Counted from the first letter of the stretch, positions 48,361-57,335 are shown. The stretch: DNA of 64,000 nucleotides from Knoellia sp. S7-12 (GCF_040518285.1 NZ_CP155449.1:124001-188000); one strand, 5' to 3'. Translations and numbers: made by a program. The notes: generated by a model from the sequence alone, not told the origin.

Positions 48361-49578
48361 GTGGACCCCATCCGGAACCCCTATGCCCCAGGCGCTGGCC
48401 AGCGCCCGCCCGAGCTCGCCGGTCGTGACGAACAGCTCGACGCCTTCGAGGTCGTGCTCGAACGCATATCGCGGGGGCGGCCCGAGCGCTCGATCGTCCT
48501 CACCGGGCTGCGCGGCGTCGGCAAGACGGTGCTGCTGAATGCGTTGCGGTCAACGGCTGTTCGCGCCAAGTGGGGGACGGGCAAGCTTGAGGCGCGTCCC
48601 GACCAGTCGCTGCGCCGGCCGTTGTCGTCGGCCCTGCATCAGGCGGTCCGCGAGCTGGGCCACCCCAGTGACGATGAGGTGCAGCACGTGCTCGGCGTGA
48701 TCAAGGCGTTCGCCCAACGTGATGCACCGGCCGGCACGAAGCTGCGGGAGAAGTGGAACCCCGGCATCGATGCGCCCGCCGCCTCTGGACGCGCGGACTC
48801 GGGCGACATCGAGATCGACCTGGTCGAGCTGCTCACCGACGTCGGTGGGCTGGCGTCCGACACCGGTCGTGGGATCGCCGTCTTCATCGACGAGATGCAG
48901 GACCTCGGGCCGGATGACGTGTCGGCGCTGTGCGCTGCGTGCCACGAGATCTCCCAGTCGGGACTGCCCGTGATCGTCGTGGGTGCGGGGCTGCCGCACC
49001 TGCCGGCGGTGCTGTCGGCGTCAAAGTCATACTCCGAGAGGCTCTTTCGCTACTCGCGCATTGACCGACTGCCCCGTGCGGCGGCCGACGCGGCACTGGT
49101 CCTGCCCGCGGAGGAGGAGGGCGCGGCATACGAGCAGGAAGCTCTGGACGCGATGTATGCCGCGACCGGCGGCTACCCCTACTTCATCCAGGCCTACGGC
49201 AAGGCGGCGTGGGACCGCGCGCCGAAGTCGCCGGTGACGGTGGAGGACGTGCGGGTCGCGGCACCCGAGGCCGAGTCCGAGCTGGCGGTCGGGTTCTTCG
49301 GGTCGCGGTTCGAGCGGGCGACGCCGGGGGAGCGGGAGTATCTGCGCGCCATGGCCGACGTCGCTGTCGCCATCAGTGAAGGTGGTGAGGAGGAGCTTGA
49401 CGAGATCGAGTCCGTGCCCACCTCAGACGTGGCCACCCACCTCAGCCGCAAGCCCCAATCCCTCTCTCCTGCAAGGGATGCACTGCTCAAGAAGGGCCTG
49501 ATCTATTCGGGAGAGCGGGGGCGCATCGCGTTCACCGTCCCGCACTTCGGCCGCTACCTGCGGGAGCAGACCGGGTGA
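48361..49578 (+). CDS. AAA ATPase (STAND/MalT-like ATP-binding protein)
   Basis: A 405-residue P-loop ATPase. Walker A is GLRGVGKT (about 50-57) and Walker B is IAVFIDEMQDL (about 172-182). A sensor segment PVIVVGAGLPHLP follows. The C-terminal winged helix ends LLKKGLIYSGERGRIAFTVP. Related proteins are actinobacterial orphan ATP-binding proteins with helicase-loader-like cores. TACGGT (48349-48354) six bases before GTG 48361 suggests a leaderless message. It overlaps the next gene by four bases. A decayed copy of its 3' end lies at 50937-51030. Confidence 0.83.
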   Translation: MDPIRNPYAPGAGQRPPELAGRDEQLDAFEVVLERISRGRPERSIVLTGLRGVGKTVLLNALRSTAVRAKWGTGKLEARPDQSLRRPLSSALHQAVRELGHPSDDEVQHVLGVIKAFAQRDAPAGTKLREKWNPGIDAPAASGRADSGDIEIDLVELLTDVGGLASDTGRGIAVFIDEMQDLGPDDVSALCAACHEISQSGLPVIVVGAGLPHLPAVLSASKSYSERLFRYSRIDRLPRAAADAALVLPAEEEGAAYEQEALDAMYAATGGYPYFIQAYGKAAWDRAPKSPVTVEDVRVAAPEAESELAVGFFGSRFERATPGEREYLRAMADVAVAISEGGEEELDEIESVPTSDVATHLSRKPQSLSPARDALLKKGLIYSGERGRIAFTVPHFGRYLREQTG

Positions 49579-50507
49579 TTCGCGAGTACGAGCCTCCGTC
49601 GCCGGAGATCCTGCAATGGGTGGCACGCCGCGTCCATCCTCGCGCCCGCGTCACCGCCATCGCGTCCTTGCCTGGCGGGATCACCGCCGCCATGGACCGA
49701 ATCACCGTCGATGCACCGACCGGGGTCGAAGATGTCGTGCTGCGCCGGTGGCCGGGAGAGAACTGGGCGCAGGGCTTGGTGGCGCGCGAGGCCTCAGCGC
49801 TCGCGGCCGTGCGTGGCCGGGTGCCGGCACCTCACCTCATCGCGATGGACGAGGATGGCACCGAGACCGGGGTCCGGTGCTCGCTCACATCTGCCCTCAC
49901 GGGGCAGCCGGACCTGGCCCCGGCAGACATGCACTCCTGGTTGAGCCAACTCGCGACGACGCAGGCCGCGATCCACGCAGTGCCCGATCACCCTCCGACC
50001 CGGTGGGACGGTTGGTACGACGATGGCGCTGTCACGTCTCTGCCGGACCGCCATGGCGCGCGGCACCGCCCACTGGACTGGCTGGCCGACCACGGGCTGC
50101 GTGAGGCCGCCCGCGATGCTGCTTCAGGGCCGCTCGTCGATGAGAGGGTTCTGGTCCACGGCGACTACCAGCACTTCAACGTGCTGTGGTGTGACGGTCA
50201 GCTCAGCGGCGTCGTGGACTGGCCGAACGCGGGGACTGGCAACCGGGGCAGCGACGTCGGACACTGCCGGTTGAACCTGGCGGTGTTGTTCGGCACAAGG
50301 ACGGCTGCGGACTACCTGGCGAGCTACGAACGGGTTGCGGGCGTCCGGGTGGACCGGCGTGCTGACCTGCGAGCGTTGCTCTGCTTCGACCGCGAATGGC
50401 TGCGCTTCATTCCGCGCCAGGTAGCCGGTCGCGCTTCGCTCGACCTTGCGGGGATGACCGGTCGAGTTGCTGCGGTGATCAGTAGTGCTCTGGACGGGAT
50501 CAGCTAG
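49575..50507 (+). CDS. Aminoglycoside phosphotransferase (APH) family kinase
   Basis: A 310-residue small-molecule kinase. The catalytic loop HGDYQHFNVLW (about 190-200) and the magnesium-binding VDWPNAGTG are intact, and the N-terminal lobe has VVLRRWP as the ATP-binding Lys/Arg region. Members phosphorylate antibiotics, choline, homoserine or sugars; resistance cannot be assumed. GTG 49575 overlaps the AAA stop (GTGA), so the two proteins may act together. Confidence 0.85.
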   Translation: MIREYEPPSPEILQWVARRVHPRARVTAIASLPGGITAAMDRITVDAPTGVEDVVLRRWPGENWAQGLVAREASALAAVRGRVPAPHLIAMDEDGTETGVRCSLTSALTGQPDLAPADMHSWLSQLATTQAAIHAVPDHPPTRWDGWYDDGAVTSLPDRHGARHRPLDWLADHGLREAARDAASGPLVDERVLVHGDYQHFNVLWCDGQLSGVVDWPNAGTGNRGSDVGHCRLNLAVLFGTRTAADYLASYERVAGVRVDRRADLRALLCFDREWLRFIPRQVAGRASLDLAGMTGRVAAVISSALDGIS

Positions 50508-50534
50508 CCACGGGTGCCCGTTCGGGACAGTCGC

Positions 50535-50840
50535 TCAGTCTTTCGGCACCGCCGCGATCAGCACACTCAGTGCGCTCGCCTGGTCCGCCAGTCGAACACC
50601 TTCGGGTGAGCGACGCTGTCCACACCCTCGTCGCCTGCTGGTCGACGAACGCTTGGTAGCGCGGTCCTCGTTCAGGTCCATGAAGTAGCGCACGAACACG
50701 CCCTTGAACTGCTTGGCGTTGTCGTCGCAGGTCGCGTCGACGGCGTCGCACTTCTCGGTCAGCACGCCGTCGGTGACCAGCGCCGGCGAGGTGATCGCCG
50801 AGTCGGCCATCCGGCGCACGGTCGCGAACACCTGGGCGTC
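50535..50840 (-). pseudogene. Remnant of a GH76-like glycoside hydrolase
   Basis: The minus-strand frame reads MADSAITSPALVTDGVLTEK, then CDDNAKQFKGVFVRYFMDL, which resembles the middle of GH76 alpha-mannanases (the LTEKC..KQFKG block). The sense then moves to a second frame (FVDQQATRVW), so there is at least one frameshift. Both ends are missing. It is a decayed fragment in a 719-bp gap without intact genes. Confidence 0.65.
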
Positions 50841-50936
50841 GCCGGGCGCCCGTCAGAGCTCCAGGCCGGCACCCCTAAAGAGACCTTGGTTGTAGCTCAG
50901 ACGGTGCCTCCGTTGTTGGCGCAGGCACCCGAAGGG

Positions 50937-51030
50937 TGCCCTCCTCAAGAAGGGGCTCATCTACTCCGGTGGCGCGGACAGATCGCGTTCACCGTGTCTC
51001 ACTGTTGTCGCTACCTTGCGCGAGCAGAAC
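50937..51030 (+). pseudogene. Decayed duplicate of the AAA gene 3' end
   Basis: This stretch copies the end of the AAA gene (49475-49570): LLKKGLIYSG in one frame, then IAFTVSHCCRYLA after a one-base shift. Only the last about 30 codons are left. The other parts of 50508-51226 hold the GH76 remnant and nothing else I can name. Confidence 0.7.
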
Positions 51031-51226
51031 GCCTGGGTCTCAGTGTCAGCGAGGAACGATCTTGACACGGGTCGGCTAAGAACCGATCTGACGGTTGATG
51101 GCCGCCGCCCGATCTCGACCACAGGGTCACGGCCCGCGCGGCTCGAGGCTCAGAATCGACCGGTTACCGCGCGGGCGAGTCTCAGAGTCGCTCCCGGCTG
51201 GCACTTCCCAGTGGTTTGTGCGAGCC

Positions 51227-51952
51227 CTATCGGCTGGTGGTGAGGTCCGGGTGGCTGCTGGGGTCGGTGACCACGGCGTGCGCGACATCGCTGAGGCGGT
51301 GGTTCTCGCGCCGTGAGTACTGCCGCAACATGACGAACGCGGCGTCGACATCGATGCCATGCATGCGAGCCAGGGCACCCTTGGCCTGTTCAATGACGAT
51401 GCGACTGTTGAGCGCGCTCTGGAGCTGCTCCGTGAGCACCTCCGAGTTGCGGATGGCGCGCTCCTGAAGGAGCCCGATGGTCGCGATGTCGGCCAAGGCC
51501 TGGACGATCCGGACGTCCGTGGGTTCGAGTTGCCCGGACTCATGGCTGAACAGGTTCAACGCGCCGATGACCCTGTGGCGGTGTCGCAACGGGAAGGCGT
51601 GGACGGACTGGAACCCTGCGGCGATGGCACGCGGTGCGAAGAGCGGCCAACGCTCGTTTGCGGCGTTCAAGTCTGTGTTGATCACGGGCTCGCCCGTGCG
51701 GAAGCAGTCCAGGCACGGGCCCTCCTGGTACTGCAGCTGGAAGAGCTCCAACAACTTGACCGACTCCGCCGAGGAGGCCATGTATTGCAGCTTGCCGTGA
51801 GGATCTGCGAGCAGGAGACCGGCGGAGGCCGAGGCGCTCACGTCGGCAGTGTGCGCCGTCAGGGTCTCGAGGAACTCGATGATGTCAAAGTCGTCGACGA
51901 GAGTGTCAGCCAACTCGACAAAGACCTCCGCCAACTGTTCCACAACGATCAT
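51227..51952 (-). CDS. GAF-ANTAR regulator
   Basis: A 241-residue antiterminator-type regulator. The GAF sensor includes QYQEGPCLDCFRTGEPV and VHAFPLRHRHRVIGALNLF. The ANTAR domain covers about residues 165-225 (LQSALNSRIVIEQAKGALAR, with LSDVAHAVV). It is a close relative of the protein at 56402-57118 (both start with LAEVFVxLADxLVDDFD). ATG 51952 has GGAGG nine bases upstream. It is 49 bases downstream of another GAF-ANTAR gene on the same strand. Confidence 0.88.
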   Translation of the reverse strand: MIVVEQLAEVFVELADTLVDDFDIIEFLETLTAHTADVSASASAGLLLADPHGKLQYMASSAESVKLLELFQLQYQEGPCLDCFRTGEPVINTDLNAANERWPLFAPRAIAAGFQSVHAFPLRHRHRVIGALNLFSHESGQLEPTDVRIVQALADIATIGLLQERAIRNSEVLTEQLQSALNSRIVIEQAKGALARMHGIDVDAAFVMLRQYSRRENHRLSDVAHAVVTDPSSHPDLTTSR

Positions 51953-52001
51953 GCTGGGCCGCCTCCCCATCTGGGCTGTGGGCAGACATGAATCGCGGTA
52001 T

Positions 52002-52736
52002 TCATGGAGTGTCCCTGTCGAGTCGAATTCTACCGCTCACGATGTCTTTGGCAACATCACTGATGTAGCGATCTTGGGCGTAGGCATAGCCGCGGATTCG
52101 GGCCATGGCCTCATCGATGCTGACCCCGAGATCCACCATCACCATGCCCTGTGCCTGGTAGACCTCAACGCGGTAGGCCAGGACGTCGTCAAGGTCCATG
52201 GCCGGGTGGCTTTGCTCGGAGCCGTTCTGTCCGTCCACCAGCACATCCATCGCCAGGTCGGCGAACGTGAACGCTTGGTTGAGGGCCTCCTCGCTCAACG
52301 GACCGGGCTCGTCACGGTAGACGTCCAGTGCCCCGGCACGTGCGGCACCGACCTGCAACGGAAAGGCAAAGACGGCTCGCACACCGTGCTCGTGCGCGGC
52401 CGGCGCATAGCCGGGCCAGCGTGGTAGCCCGTGGGCAAGCAGGTCAGCGACCAGCACTGGGCGGCGGGAGGCGTAGGCGTCGATGCAGGGGCCCTCCCCG
52501 TGGGTGAACTGCAACTCCTCCAGCGCCCTGGATGCTGGGCCGGACACCGCAATGGTGCCGCCCTGGTTGACGTCGGTCAGCAGGCTCAGTCCGACGCCGG
52601 TCGCAGGCAACGCTCGGGACAGGGCTGAGCACAGGCGCTCCAGCCGACCGATAGCGCCAGGAGCCGCATCCGCCGAACGTGGCTCCTCGTCGATGAGCTG
52701 GTTGGCCCTGGCGAATCTGCCCTGTGGGTCATCCAT
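52002..52736 (-). CDS. GAF-ANTAR regulator
   Basis: A 244-residue regulator. The GAF part has GLSLLTDVNQGGTIAVSG, THGEGPCIDAYASRRPV and VFAFPLQVGAARAGALDVYR. The C-terminal ANTAR domain is slightly atypical (VEVYQAQGMVMVDLGVSIDE, ARIRGYAYAQDRYISDVAKDIV), with the conserved A-x-GM core. ATG 52736 overlaps a 13-residue upstream ORF that has a better Shine-Dalgarno; an in-frame GTG at 52778 is the other candidate start. It is first in a tandem with the gene at 51227. Confidence 0.82.
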   Translation of the reverse strand: MDDPQGRFARANQLIDEEPRSADAAPGAIGRLERLCSALSRALPATGVGLSLLTDVNQGGTIAVSGPASRALEELQFTHGEGPCIDAYASRRPVLVADLLAHGLPRWPGYAPAAHEHGVRAVFAFPLQVGAARAGALDVYRDEPGPLSEEALNQAFTFADLAMDVLVDGQNGSEQSHPAMDLDDVLAYRVEVYQAQGMVMVDLGVSIDEAMARIRGYAYAQDRYISDVAKDIVSGRIRLDRDTP

Positions 52737-52770
52737 GCCAACCGCCGGTGGTGGGCGCGGGGTTTTGCAT
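52729..52770 (-). CDS. Candidate 13-residue leader ORF upstream of GAF-ANTAR
   Basis: ATG 52770 has AAGGGTG six bases upstream and encodes MQNPAPTTGGWHG. Its TGA lies five bases downstream of the regulator's ATG, in a different frame (ATGGATGA), so ribosomes could pass from one to the other. No other evidence. Confidence 0.35.
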   Translation of the reverse strand: MQNPAPTTGGWHG

Positions 52771-52948
52771 GGTTTCACCCTTCGTCAGCCAAGGGCTGAG
52801 TTTGCAGTCGCAGTCAGCGGACTGGCTTGGGTTCCATGGTTCCGCGCGTCTGACCCTAGTGGTTGCGGAGACTGGGGGGCGTGAGCGCTGCCGGTCGTCT
52901 CGCCGATTGTCCTGACGAGTGCGTCGACCAACGTGGGAATGGTGCATT

Positions 52949-53632
52949 TCAGCGTCCGAGACCAACGCGGTCAACCTTGCGGTGGAAGCGCATCCCGGCC
53001 ACCCCGCCGAGCAGGGCGCCGGCCAGGCTCGCAATCGCAACGACGACCAGGGCGATGATGCCGCCGTTGGTCAGGGCGCCTCCATCAACGGGGATCCTTG
53101 GGAAGCTGTTGAGATCGCTCAGCACGTCGAACCTGCTGCCGGCCACGGCAGCAACACCAGCCACCCCAAGGGCGATCACCGCCGCCCACAGCCAGACGGC
53201 AAGACCCTGTTGGAGGCCGTTGAAGCGCGACATCCTGCCGGCGACATAGCCACCGCAGAAGTAGGCCACAAAGAGGATGACGAGCAGGATGATGCCTCCG
53301 ATGAGGCCGACCGTCCCGGGATCGTTGGCGGCACCGGCCACCGCAGTCTCCGGGTCGGCCCCGGTGCTGACGCCGACGGCCGTGCCCGCCGCGACGACCA
53401 TGGCGGTCAGGAGCACGGCGACGCCGGTGGCGGTGAGCCATCCAAAGAACGCGGAGCCGACCTTGATGCCGCCATAGGCCTCCTGCTCCCGCGCCAGAAT
53501 CTCGCCACGGTCACGCTCCACCGAGTTCGGCGCGTATGCCGCGTACGAGCGGCTTCCGTCGTCGTACTCGTTCCGTCCTGGGCCGGTGTCACCTCGATCC
53601 GAGTCGGCGGTGGAATCCCTCTGTTGATTCAT
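52949..53632 (-). CDS. Integral membrane protein of unknown function
   Basis: A 227-residue protein: a polar, Asp/Arg-rich N-terminus of about 60 residues, then four hydrophobic helices (FFGWLTATGVAVLLTAMVVAAG; IGGIILLVILFVAYFCGG; VWLWAAVIALGVAGVAAV; GIIALVVVAIASLAGALLGG, all in the same order) and a short basic tail. Gly-Gly patches such as CGGYVAGRMSRF suggest helix packing. AAGGAG precedes ATG 53632 by six bases. It is divergent from whiB, and a GGGTAA element upstream suggests stress-sigma control. Confidence 0.75.
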   Translation of the reverse strand: MNQQRDSTADSDRGDTGPGRNEYDDGSRSYAAYAPNSVERDRGEILAREQEAYGGIKVGSAFFGWLTATGVAVLLTAMVVAAGTAVGVSTGADPETAVAGAANDPGTVGLIGGIILLVILFVAYFCGGYVAGRMSRFNGLQQGLAVWLWAAVIALGVAGVAAVAGSRFDVLSDLNSFPRIPVDGGALTNGGIIALVVVAIASLAGALLGGVAGMRFHRKVDRVGLGR

Positions 53633-53713
53633 GACATCTCCTTGCCAGAATGGTGGTGTCGTCTCCGTGCACTTACCCCAGAACCAGAGTGTCGAATCAT
53701 GCGTCGGTGCGAC

Positions 53714-53739
53714 GTTTGGCCGGGCCCTTATTGGGGAAT
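53714..53739 (+). promoter_or_regulatory. SigB/SigF-like promoter for whiB
   Basis: GTTT (53714-53717) and GGGAAT (53734-53739) are 16 bases apart, close to the known actinobacterial general-stress consensus GTTT-N(13-17)-GGGTAT. Transcription would begin about 30 bases before whiB. Confidence 0.5.
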
Positions 53740-53778
53740 AGGACAAGGGTGGATTCCCGGCCCTTGGAGGCGAAGACG

Positions 53779-54066
53779 ATGCCAGGCGAAAGACCGCTAC
53801 CCCGCCCCCTTCTTGATGTGTACGAATGGCAGGACAGGGGGGCCTGCAGGGGCGAGGCCGCCATTCTGTTCTTCGAGCCCGAGCTCGGTCATCGCGCCCG
53901 CGGCAAGGAGCGGGAAGCCCTGGCCAAGAGCATCTGTCGGCGATGCCCGGTGATGGCTCAGTGCCGCGCCCACGGTCTTTTGGTTGAGGACCACGGGATC
54001 TGGGGCGGCTTGACGGCTCGTGAGCGAGTGGCCATGCGCGGCAACGGCCAACGGGACATTGCCTGA
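53779..54066 (+). CDS. WhiB family iron-sulfur transcription factor
   Basis: A 95-residue redox-sensing regulator. The four cluster Cys are in RGACRG and CRRCPVMAQC, followed by the GIWGGLT turn and a basic C-terminal stretch (ARERVAMRGN) that binds DNA together with the sigma factor. ATG 53779 is chosen because GGAGG lies about eight bases upstream; the frame extends further but reads the promoter. Position next to ANTAR and sigma genes suggests a stress or development role. Confidence 0.92.
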   Translation: MPGERPLPRPLLDVYEWQDRGACRGEAAILFFEPELGHRARGKEREALAKSICRRCPVMAQCRAHGLLVEDHGIWGGLTARERVAMRGNGQRDIA

Positions 54067-54107
54067 CCCTCGGTGAGCCTGGCGTGGGGAAGCGCCGGCT
54101 GGGTTGG

Positions 54108-54908
54108 CTAACGGTTCCTCTGAGGTTTGGAGGCGGAGCGGGCCGCTTGTTCGTCGTACGCGTCCAACGTGGCGTCGGCGTGCTTGCCCCGATCGATGGT
54201 GGCCACGAGTTCGTCGGCGAGATCGCGCAACTTGCGATTGCGTCGCATACTGACCGTGCGAAGCAGGTCGAAGGCTTCCTGCTGGGTGATGTGGTGTCGC
54301 TCCATCAAGATGCCCTGGGCCCGGCCTATGACCGCGCGAGACTCCAGACCAACGCGCAACTGGTCGGCAAGGTCCCCCGCGGTTCGCTCGGCGGCCTCGA
54401 TTCGCGCCTGCGCGGTCAAGGACATTGCGGCGTGACCGGTGGCCGTGAGCACCGTGTCGATGGCGGCATCGGTGAAGGCGCCGGGATGCGATGCATAGAG
54501 CGTGAGCGAACCGTTTGTGTGTCGCTCGCTCCACTGGGGTAGAAGGAGCAGTGCGGGGGCGAACACAGCCAGACCCACCGAAAGGACGGAGCCCACTCCC
54601 AGCCGGTCGGCGGTGGATGCCAGCGCCGGTCCGCCGCGAGTGCTCTTGAGATCCGACATGGTGGCGGTGGACCAACCACCCTTGGCCGCGACGTCACATG
54701 CGGGACCGCAGCGCTGGCTGAACTGGATGGCGTCAAGCTGTGCCGCCACCGCGTCGCTGGACCACAACGAGCGCGGCCGGCTACCCCGTGTCACCATGGT
54801 CAGGGAGGCTCTGGCAAAGGTGGGGCACACCTGCAGCGCCACACGAGCCAGCTCCACGAGAGCCGACCACACGGGATCGTCAAGGGTCGCCGCCTCGTGC
54901 GCCGACAT
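54108..54908 (-). CDS. ANTAR-domain regulator with degenerate GAF-like sensor
   Basis: A 266-residue regulator. The sensor part has a GAF-like pattern (FSQRCGPACDVAAKGGWSTA, SVGLAVFAPALLLLP). The ANTAR domain near the C-terminus reads LRVGLESRAVIGRAQGILME, then DLLRTVSMRRNRKLRDLADELV. A Ser/Asp-rich tail follows. The start is uncertain: ATG 54908 has no clear Shine-Dalgarno, and an open frame continues upstream to 55052. It is convergent with whiB. Confidence 0.8.
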   Translation of the reverse strand: MSAHEAATLDDPVWSALVELARVALQVCPTFARASLTMVTRGSRPRSLWSSDAVAAQLDAIQFSQRCGPACDVAAKGGWSTATMSDLKSTRGGPALASTADRLGVGSVLSVGLAVFAPALLLLPQWSERHTNGSLTLYASHPGAFTDAAIDTVLTATGHAAMSLTAQARIEAAERTAGDLADQLRVGLESRAVIGRAQGILMERHHITQQEAFDLLRTVSMRRNRKLRDLADELVATIDRGKHADATLDAYDEQAARSASKPQRNR

Positions 54909-55021
54909 CTCGGTGCAGGCGACGCCTGGCAGAAGTCGAACGGGTCGATCGGGCAAGCCATCATGTGGTGGCGCAGCCCGCGATCCCTGAAGGTGGGGAC
55001 GATCTCGCCCGGTGTGGATGG

Positions 55022-55312
55022 TCATGCCAACCTGCCCCAGGTCACACTGCACGGAACCGCACGGCGATCCAGCTCGGACACGATGCGCTGCTTCGCGTCG
55101 TTCAACGCAATGAGGTCCGGATTGATCCTCGCTCGGTGGCCATCACGCTGAAGTGCTGGAGTCGCGCGCATGGCTTCCTCGATCAGTGCGAGATCCCCGA
55201 CCAGCTCCGGCACAGAGGTGCAGAGAGGATTCTCATCGGGGGCGATCACCCGGGAGGGCACGAGCCGACGGGACAATCGGAAGTGAGTGGAGCCAACTGG
55301 AGGTGCTGACAT
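55022..55312 (-). CDS. Hypothetical protein (96 aa)
   Basis: Unrecognised 96-residue protein from ATG 55312, with GGAAGG a few bases upstream. It has a basic first third (FRLSRRLVPSRVI) and an amphipathic helical middle (ELVGDLALIEEAMRATPAL; LIALNDAKQRIVSELDRR). It ends 114 bases before the ANTAR gene on the same strand and may be co-transcribed. Confidence 0.5.
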   Translation of the reverse strand: MSAPPVGSTHFRLSRRLVPSRVIAPDENPLCTSVPELVGDLALIEEAMRATPALQRDGHRARINPDLIALNDAKQRIVSELDRRAVPCSVTWGRLA

Positions 55313-55513
55313 CAATCTGCCTTCCCACGGTTCTCGCAACGAGTGGTCACCGAGGTCTGGGATGGCCGAGATTCAACAAGTTCACTCTAGACCGGTGGGC
55401 ACGTGCACGGTAGATGCGCTTCAGCTCATTTTGACGGCTTGGCCGCCAGCACTGCCGACCCGAGACGTGGCATCCCGGGACAGGATCGGCGACAATGCGT
55501 TCAGGAGGCAGAC

Positions 55514-56353
55514 ATGCCAGTCGCAGCTGAAGCCGACACGATTGAGACCGGTGCTCATGTCGTCCATTTGTACGAAGATGACGCTGACCTCATCGCCACC
55601 CTCGGCGCGCACGTTGCCGCCGCGATCGGAGCTGGTGACGCCGCGCTCATCATCGCGACACGCGACCATCGCGATGGGCTGGCCGCTCACCTCGAGGCCG
55701 GTGGTCTCGACGTCGAGGAAGCCCGGAGGGACCAGACGTATGTGACCTTTGACGCGGCTGACACCCTTGCCCGGTTCTGCATCGATGGAGAGATCGACGC
55801 CGACGAGTTCCGCTCCGTGATCGGTGCCGCCATCCGCAGCGTCAGCCAGCACACCGGACGAGCAGTTCGCTGCCATGGCGAGATGGTGGCCCTCCTCTGG
55901 GACGCGGGGACAGTCACTGCCGCGCTCGAACTCGAAAACCTCTGGAACGTCCTCGGCAGCGAGTTGGGCTTCTCTCTTCTGTGCAGCTATCGCACACAGT
56001 CGGTGGCCGGTCCCGAGCACGCACAGGCCCGACAGGCCATCCGCCACCTGCACTCCGACGTGCTCCACTCCGACACCGATGTTCTTCGTTCTCCCCGTTC
56101 CGGACAACCCCGCAGCATCGAGAAGCCATCGACTCGAGCTGCACTGACCACGCCGTGGTGGTTGCACCTGACGCTCGAGGTCCATCTGGCCACCGGCATG
56201 GTCGCCGCACAGTTCGGGACAGACACGGCCAAGGCCCTGGACCACCTCCGGCGTCATGCGATTGACAACGGGGAAATCCTGGAGGTCGTCGCTCGCGCCG
56301 TCGTCACACGAGAGCTACGGCTCCACTCTCCACCATCGCAGGGAGAGCCCTGA
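55514..56353 (+). CDS. MEDS-domain sensor fused to an ANTAR-like domain
   Basis: A 279-residue protein. Residues about 10-175 form a MEDS sensor (HVVHLYEDDADLIATLG, RAVRCHGEMVALLWDAG, ELGFSLLCSYR), a domain first seen in the dichloromethane regulator DcmR that resembles a RecA/KaiC-like fold without ATP motifs. The C-terminal 60 residues (LEVHLATGMVAAQFGTDTAK through LEVVARAVV) fit the ANTAR helix pattern. AGGAGG precedes ATG 55514. A serine/proline-rich linker joins the domains. Confidence 0.78.
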   Translation: MPVAAEADTIETGAHVVHLYEDDADLIATLGAHVAAAIGAGDAALIIATRDHRDGLAAHLEAGGLDVEEARRDQTYVTFDAADTLARFCIDGEIDADEFRSVIGAAIRSVSQHTGRAVRCHGEMVALLWDAGTVTAALELENLWNVLGSELGFSLLCSYRTQSVAGPEHAQARQAIRHLHSDVLHSDTDVLRSPRSGQPRSIEKPSTRAALTTPWWLHLTLEVHLATGMVAAQFGTDTAKALDHLRRHAIDNGEILEVVARAVVTRELRLHSPPSQGEP

Positions 56354-56401
56354 GAGCGAAAGGGTGCGCCGCGCCGGATGGGGCAGCCGGGGGGGGGAGG
56401 G

Positions 56402-57118
56402 TCACGTGATCGGCTGATCGGTGGCAATCGCTTCGAGCAGTTCGGCGGCGACGTCGGTGAGGCGGCGTTGCGAAGCACGAGCCCGTGTGCGCAGGATCTG
56501 GAAGGCCTCGTCGGCACTCGTTCCTTCAAGCTGAGCGATCGCCCCCTTGGCCTGCTCGATGATGACTCTGCTGTTCAAGGCACCCTGTAGCTGGTCGCTC
56601 AGGGCTTCGGCGCGGGTGAGGCCGCGGTGTTGCAGGATGGCGATGGTCGAGATGGCGGCAAGGGCCTGCAGCACTCGTTGATCGGCCGCCGTGTAGTCGC
56701 TCTCTGCGGGACCGCACAGGTTCATCACGCCGATGACGGTGTCACGCAGCTTCATGGGGAAGGCATGCACGGAGTGGATACCGGCCTCGACTGCTGCCGG
56801 GGCGAACGTGGGCCATCGTTGTGCAGCCGCGGAGAGATCGGCATCCACGATGGGTTTGCCCGTGGCGTAGCAGTCGACCGAAGGACCGTCCGCGCCCCGG
56901 AGCTGGAAGAGGTCGAGTACTGCCGCCGTCTCGTGGGATGACGCGAGATAGTGCAGTTGGCCCAGATGGTCGTCGAGCATGAGGACGACCGCGTCGGCGC
57001 CGCTGATCGACGCGGCATGGGCCGTCAAGTCGTGGAGGAAGTCGATCGCATCGAAGTCGTCGACGAGGTTGTCCGCGAGGTCGACGAACACTTCGGCGAG
57101 CTCATCGGTGGAGATCAT
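56402..57118 (-). CDS. GAF-ANTAR regulator, paralog of the 51227 gene
   Basis: A 238-residue regulator. The GAF sensor (VVLMLDDHLGQLHYLASS, DGPSVDCYATGKPIV, VHAFPMKLRDTVIGVMNL) and ANTAR domain (LQGALNSRVIIEQAKGAIAQ, LTDVAAELLE) line up along the whole length with the 51227-51952 protein. The conserved GPC of the GAF is GPS here. ATG 57118 has GAGGGA upstream. It is divergent from the sigma factor. Confidence 0.88.
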   Translation of the reverse strand: MISTDELAEVFVDLADNLVDDFDAIDFLHDLTAHAASISGADAVVLMLDDHLGQLHYLASSHETAAVLDLFQLRGADGPSVDCYATGKPIVDADLSAAAQRWPTFAPAAVEAGIHSVHAFPMKLRDTVIGVMNLCGPAESDYTAADQRVLQALAAISTIAILQHRGLTRAEALSDQLQGALNSRVIIEQAKGAIAQLEGTSADEAFQILRTRARASQRRLTDVAAELLEAIATDQPIT

Positions 57119-57335
57119 GAAGGGCGTCCCTCGTTCCTCGCGTTCGACGCTGCCTGACGCATCTTCTCAGTCTGCACAACGGCAAGCCATTGTGTGTGCC
57201 AGTCCACAGCACTCGCGCGTCGCGCCAACACTGCCATTCTGTGAATCCTTGGGGCCAGGGGTTGTGGTCCGGTCCTGTCGGTGGTTGTGTGGGAACACAG
57301 AGAAAACCTGTGGTCCAGCAGTGGTGCCATCCGTC

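Noticed and set aside
50890..50945. A TAGCTCAG-like tract resembling a tRNA D-arm
   Set aside because: Acceptor and anticodon stems do not pair, and no TTC T-arm follows.
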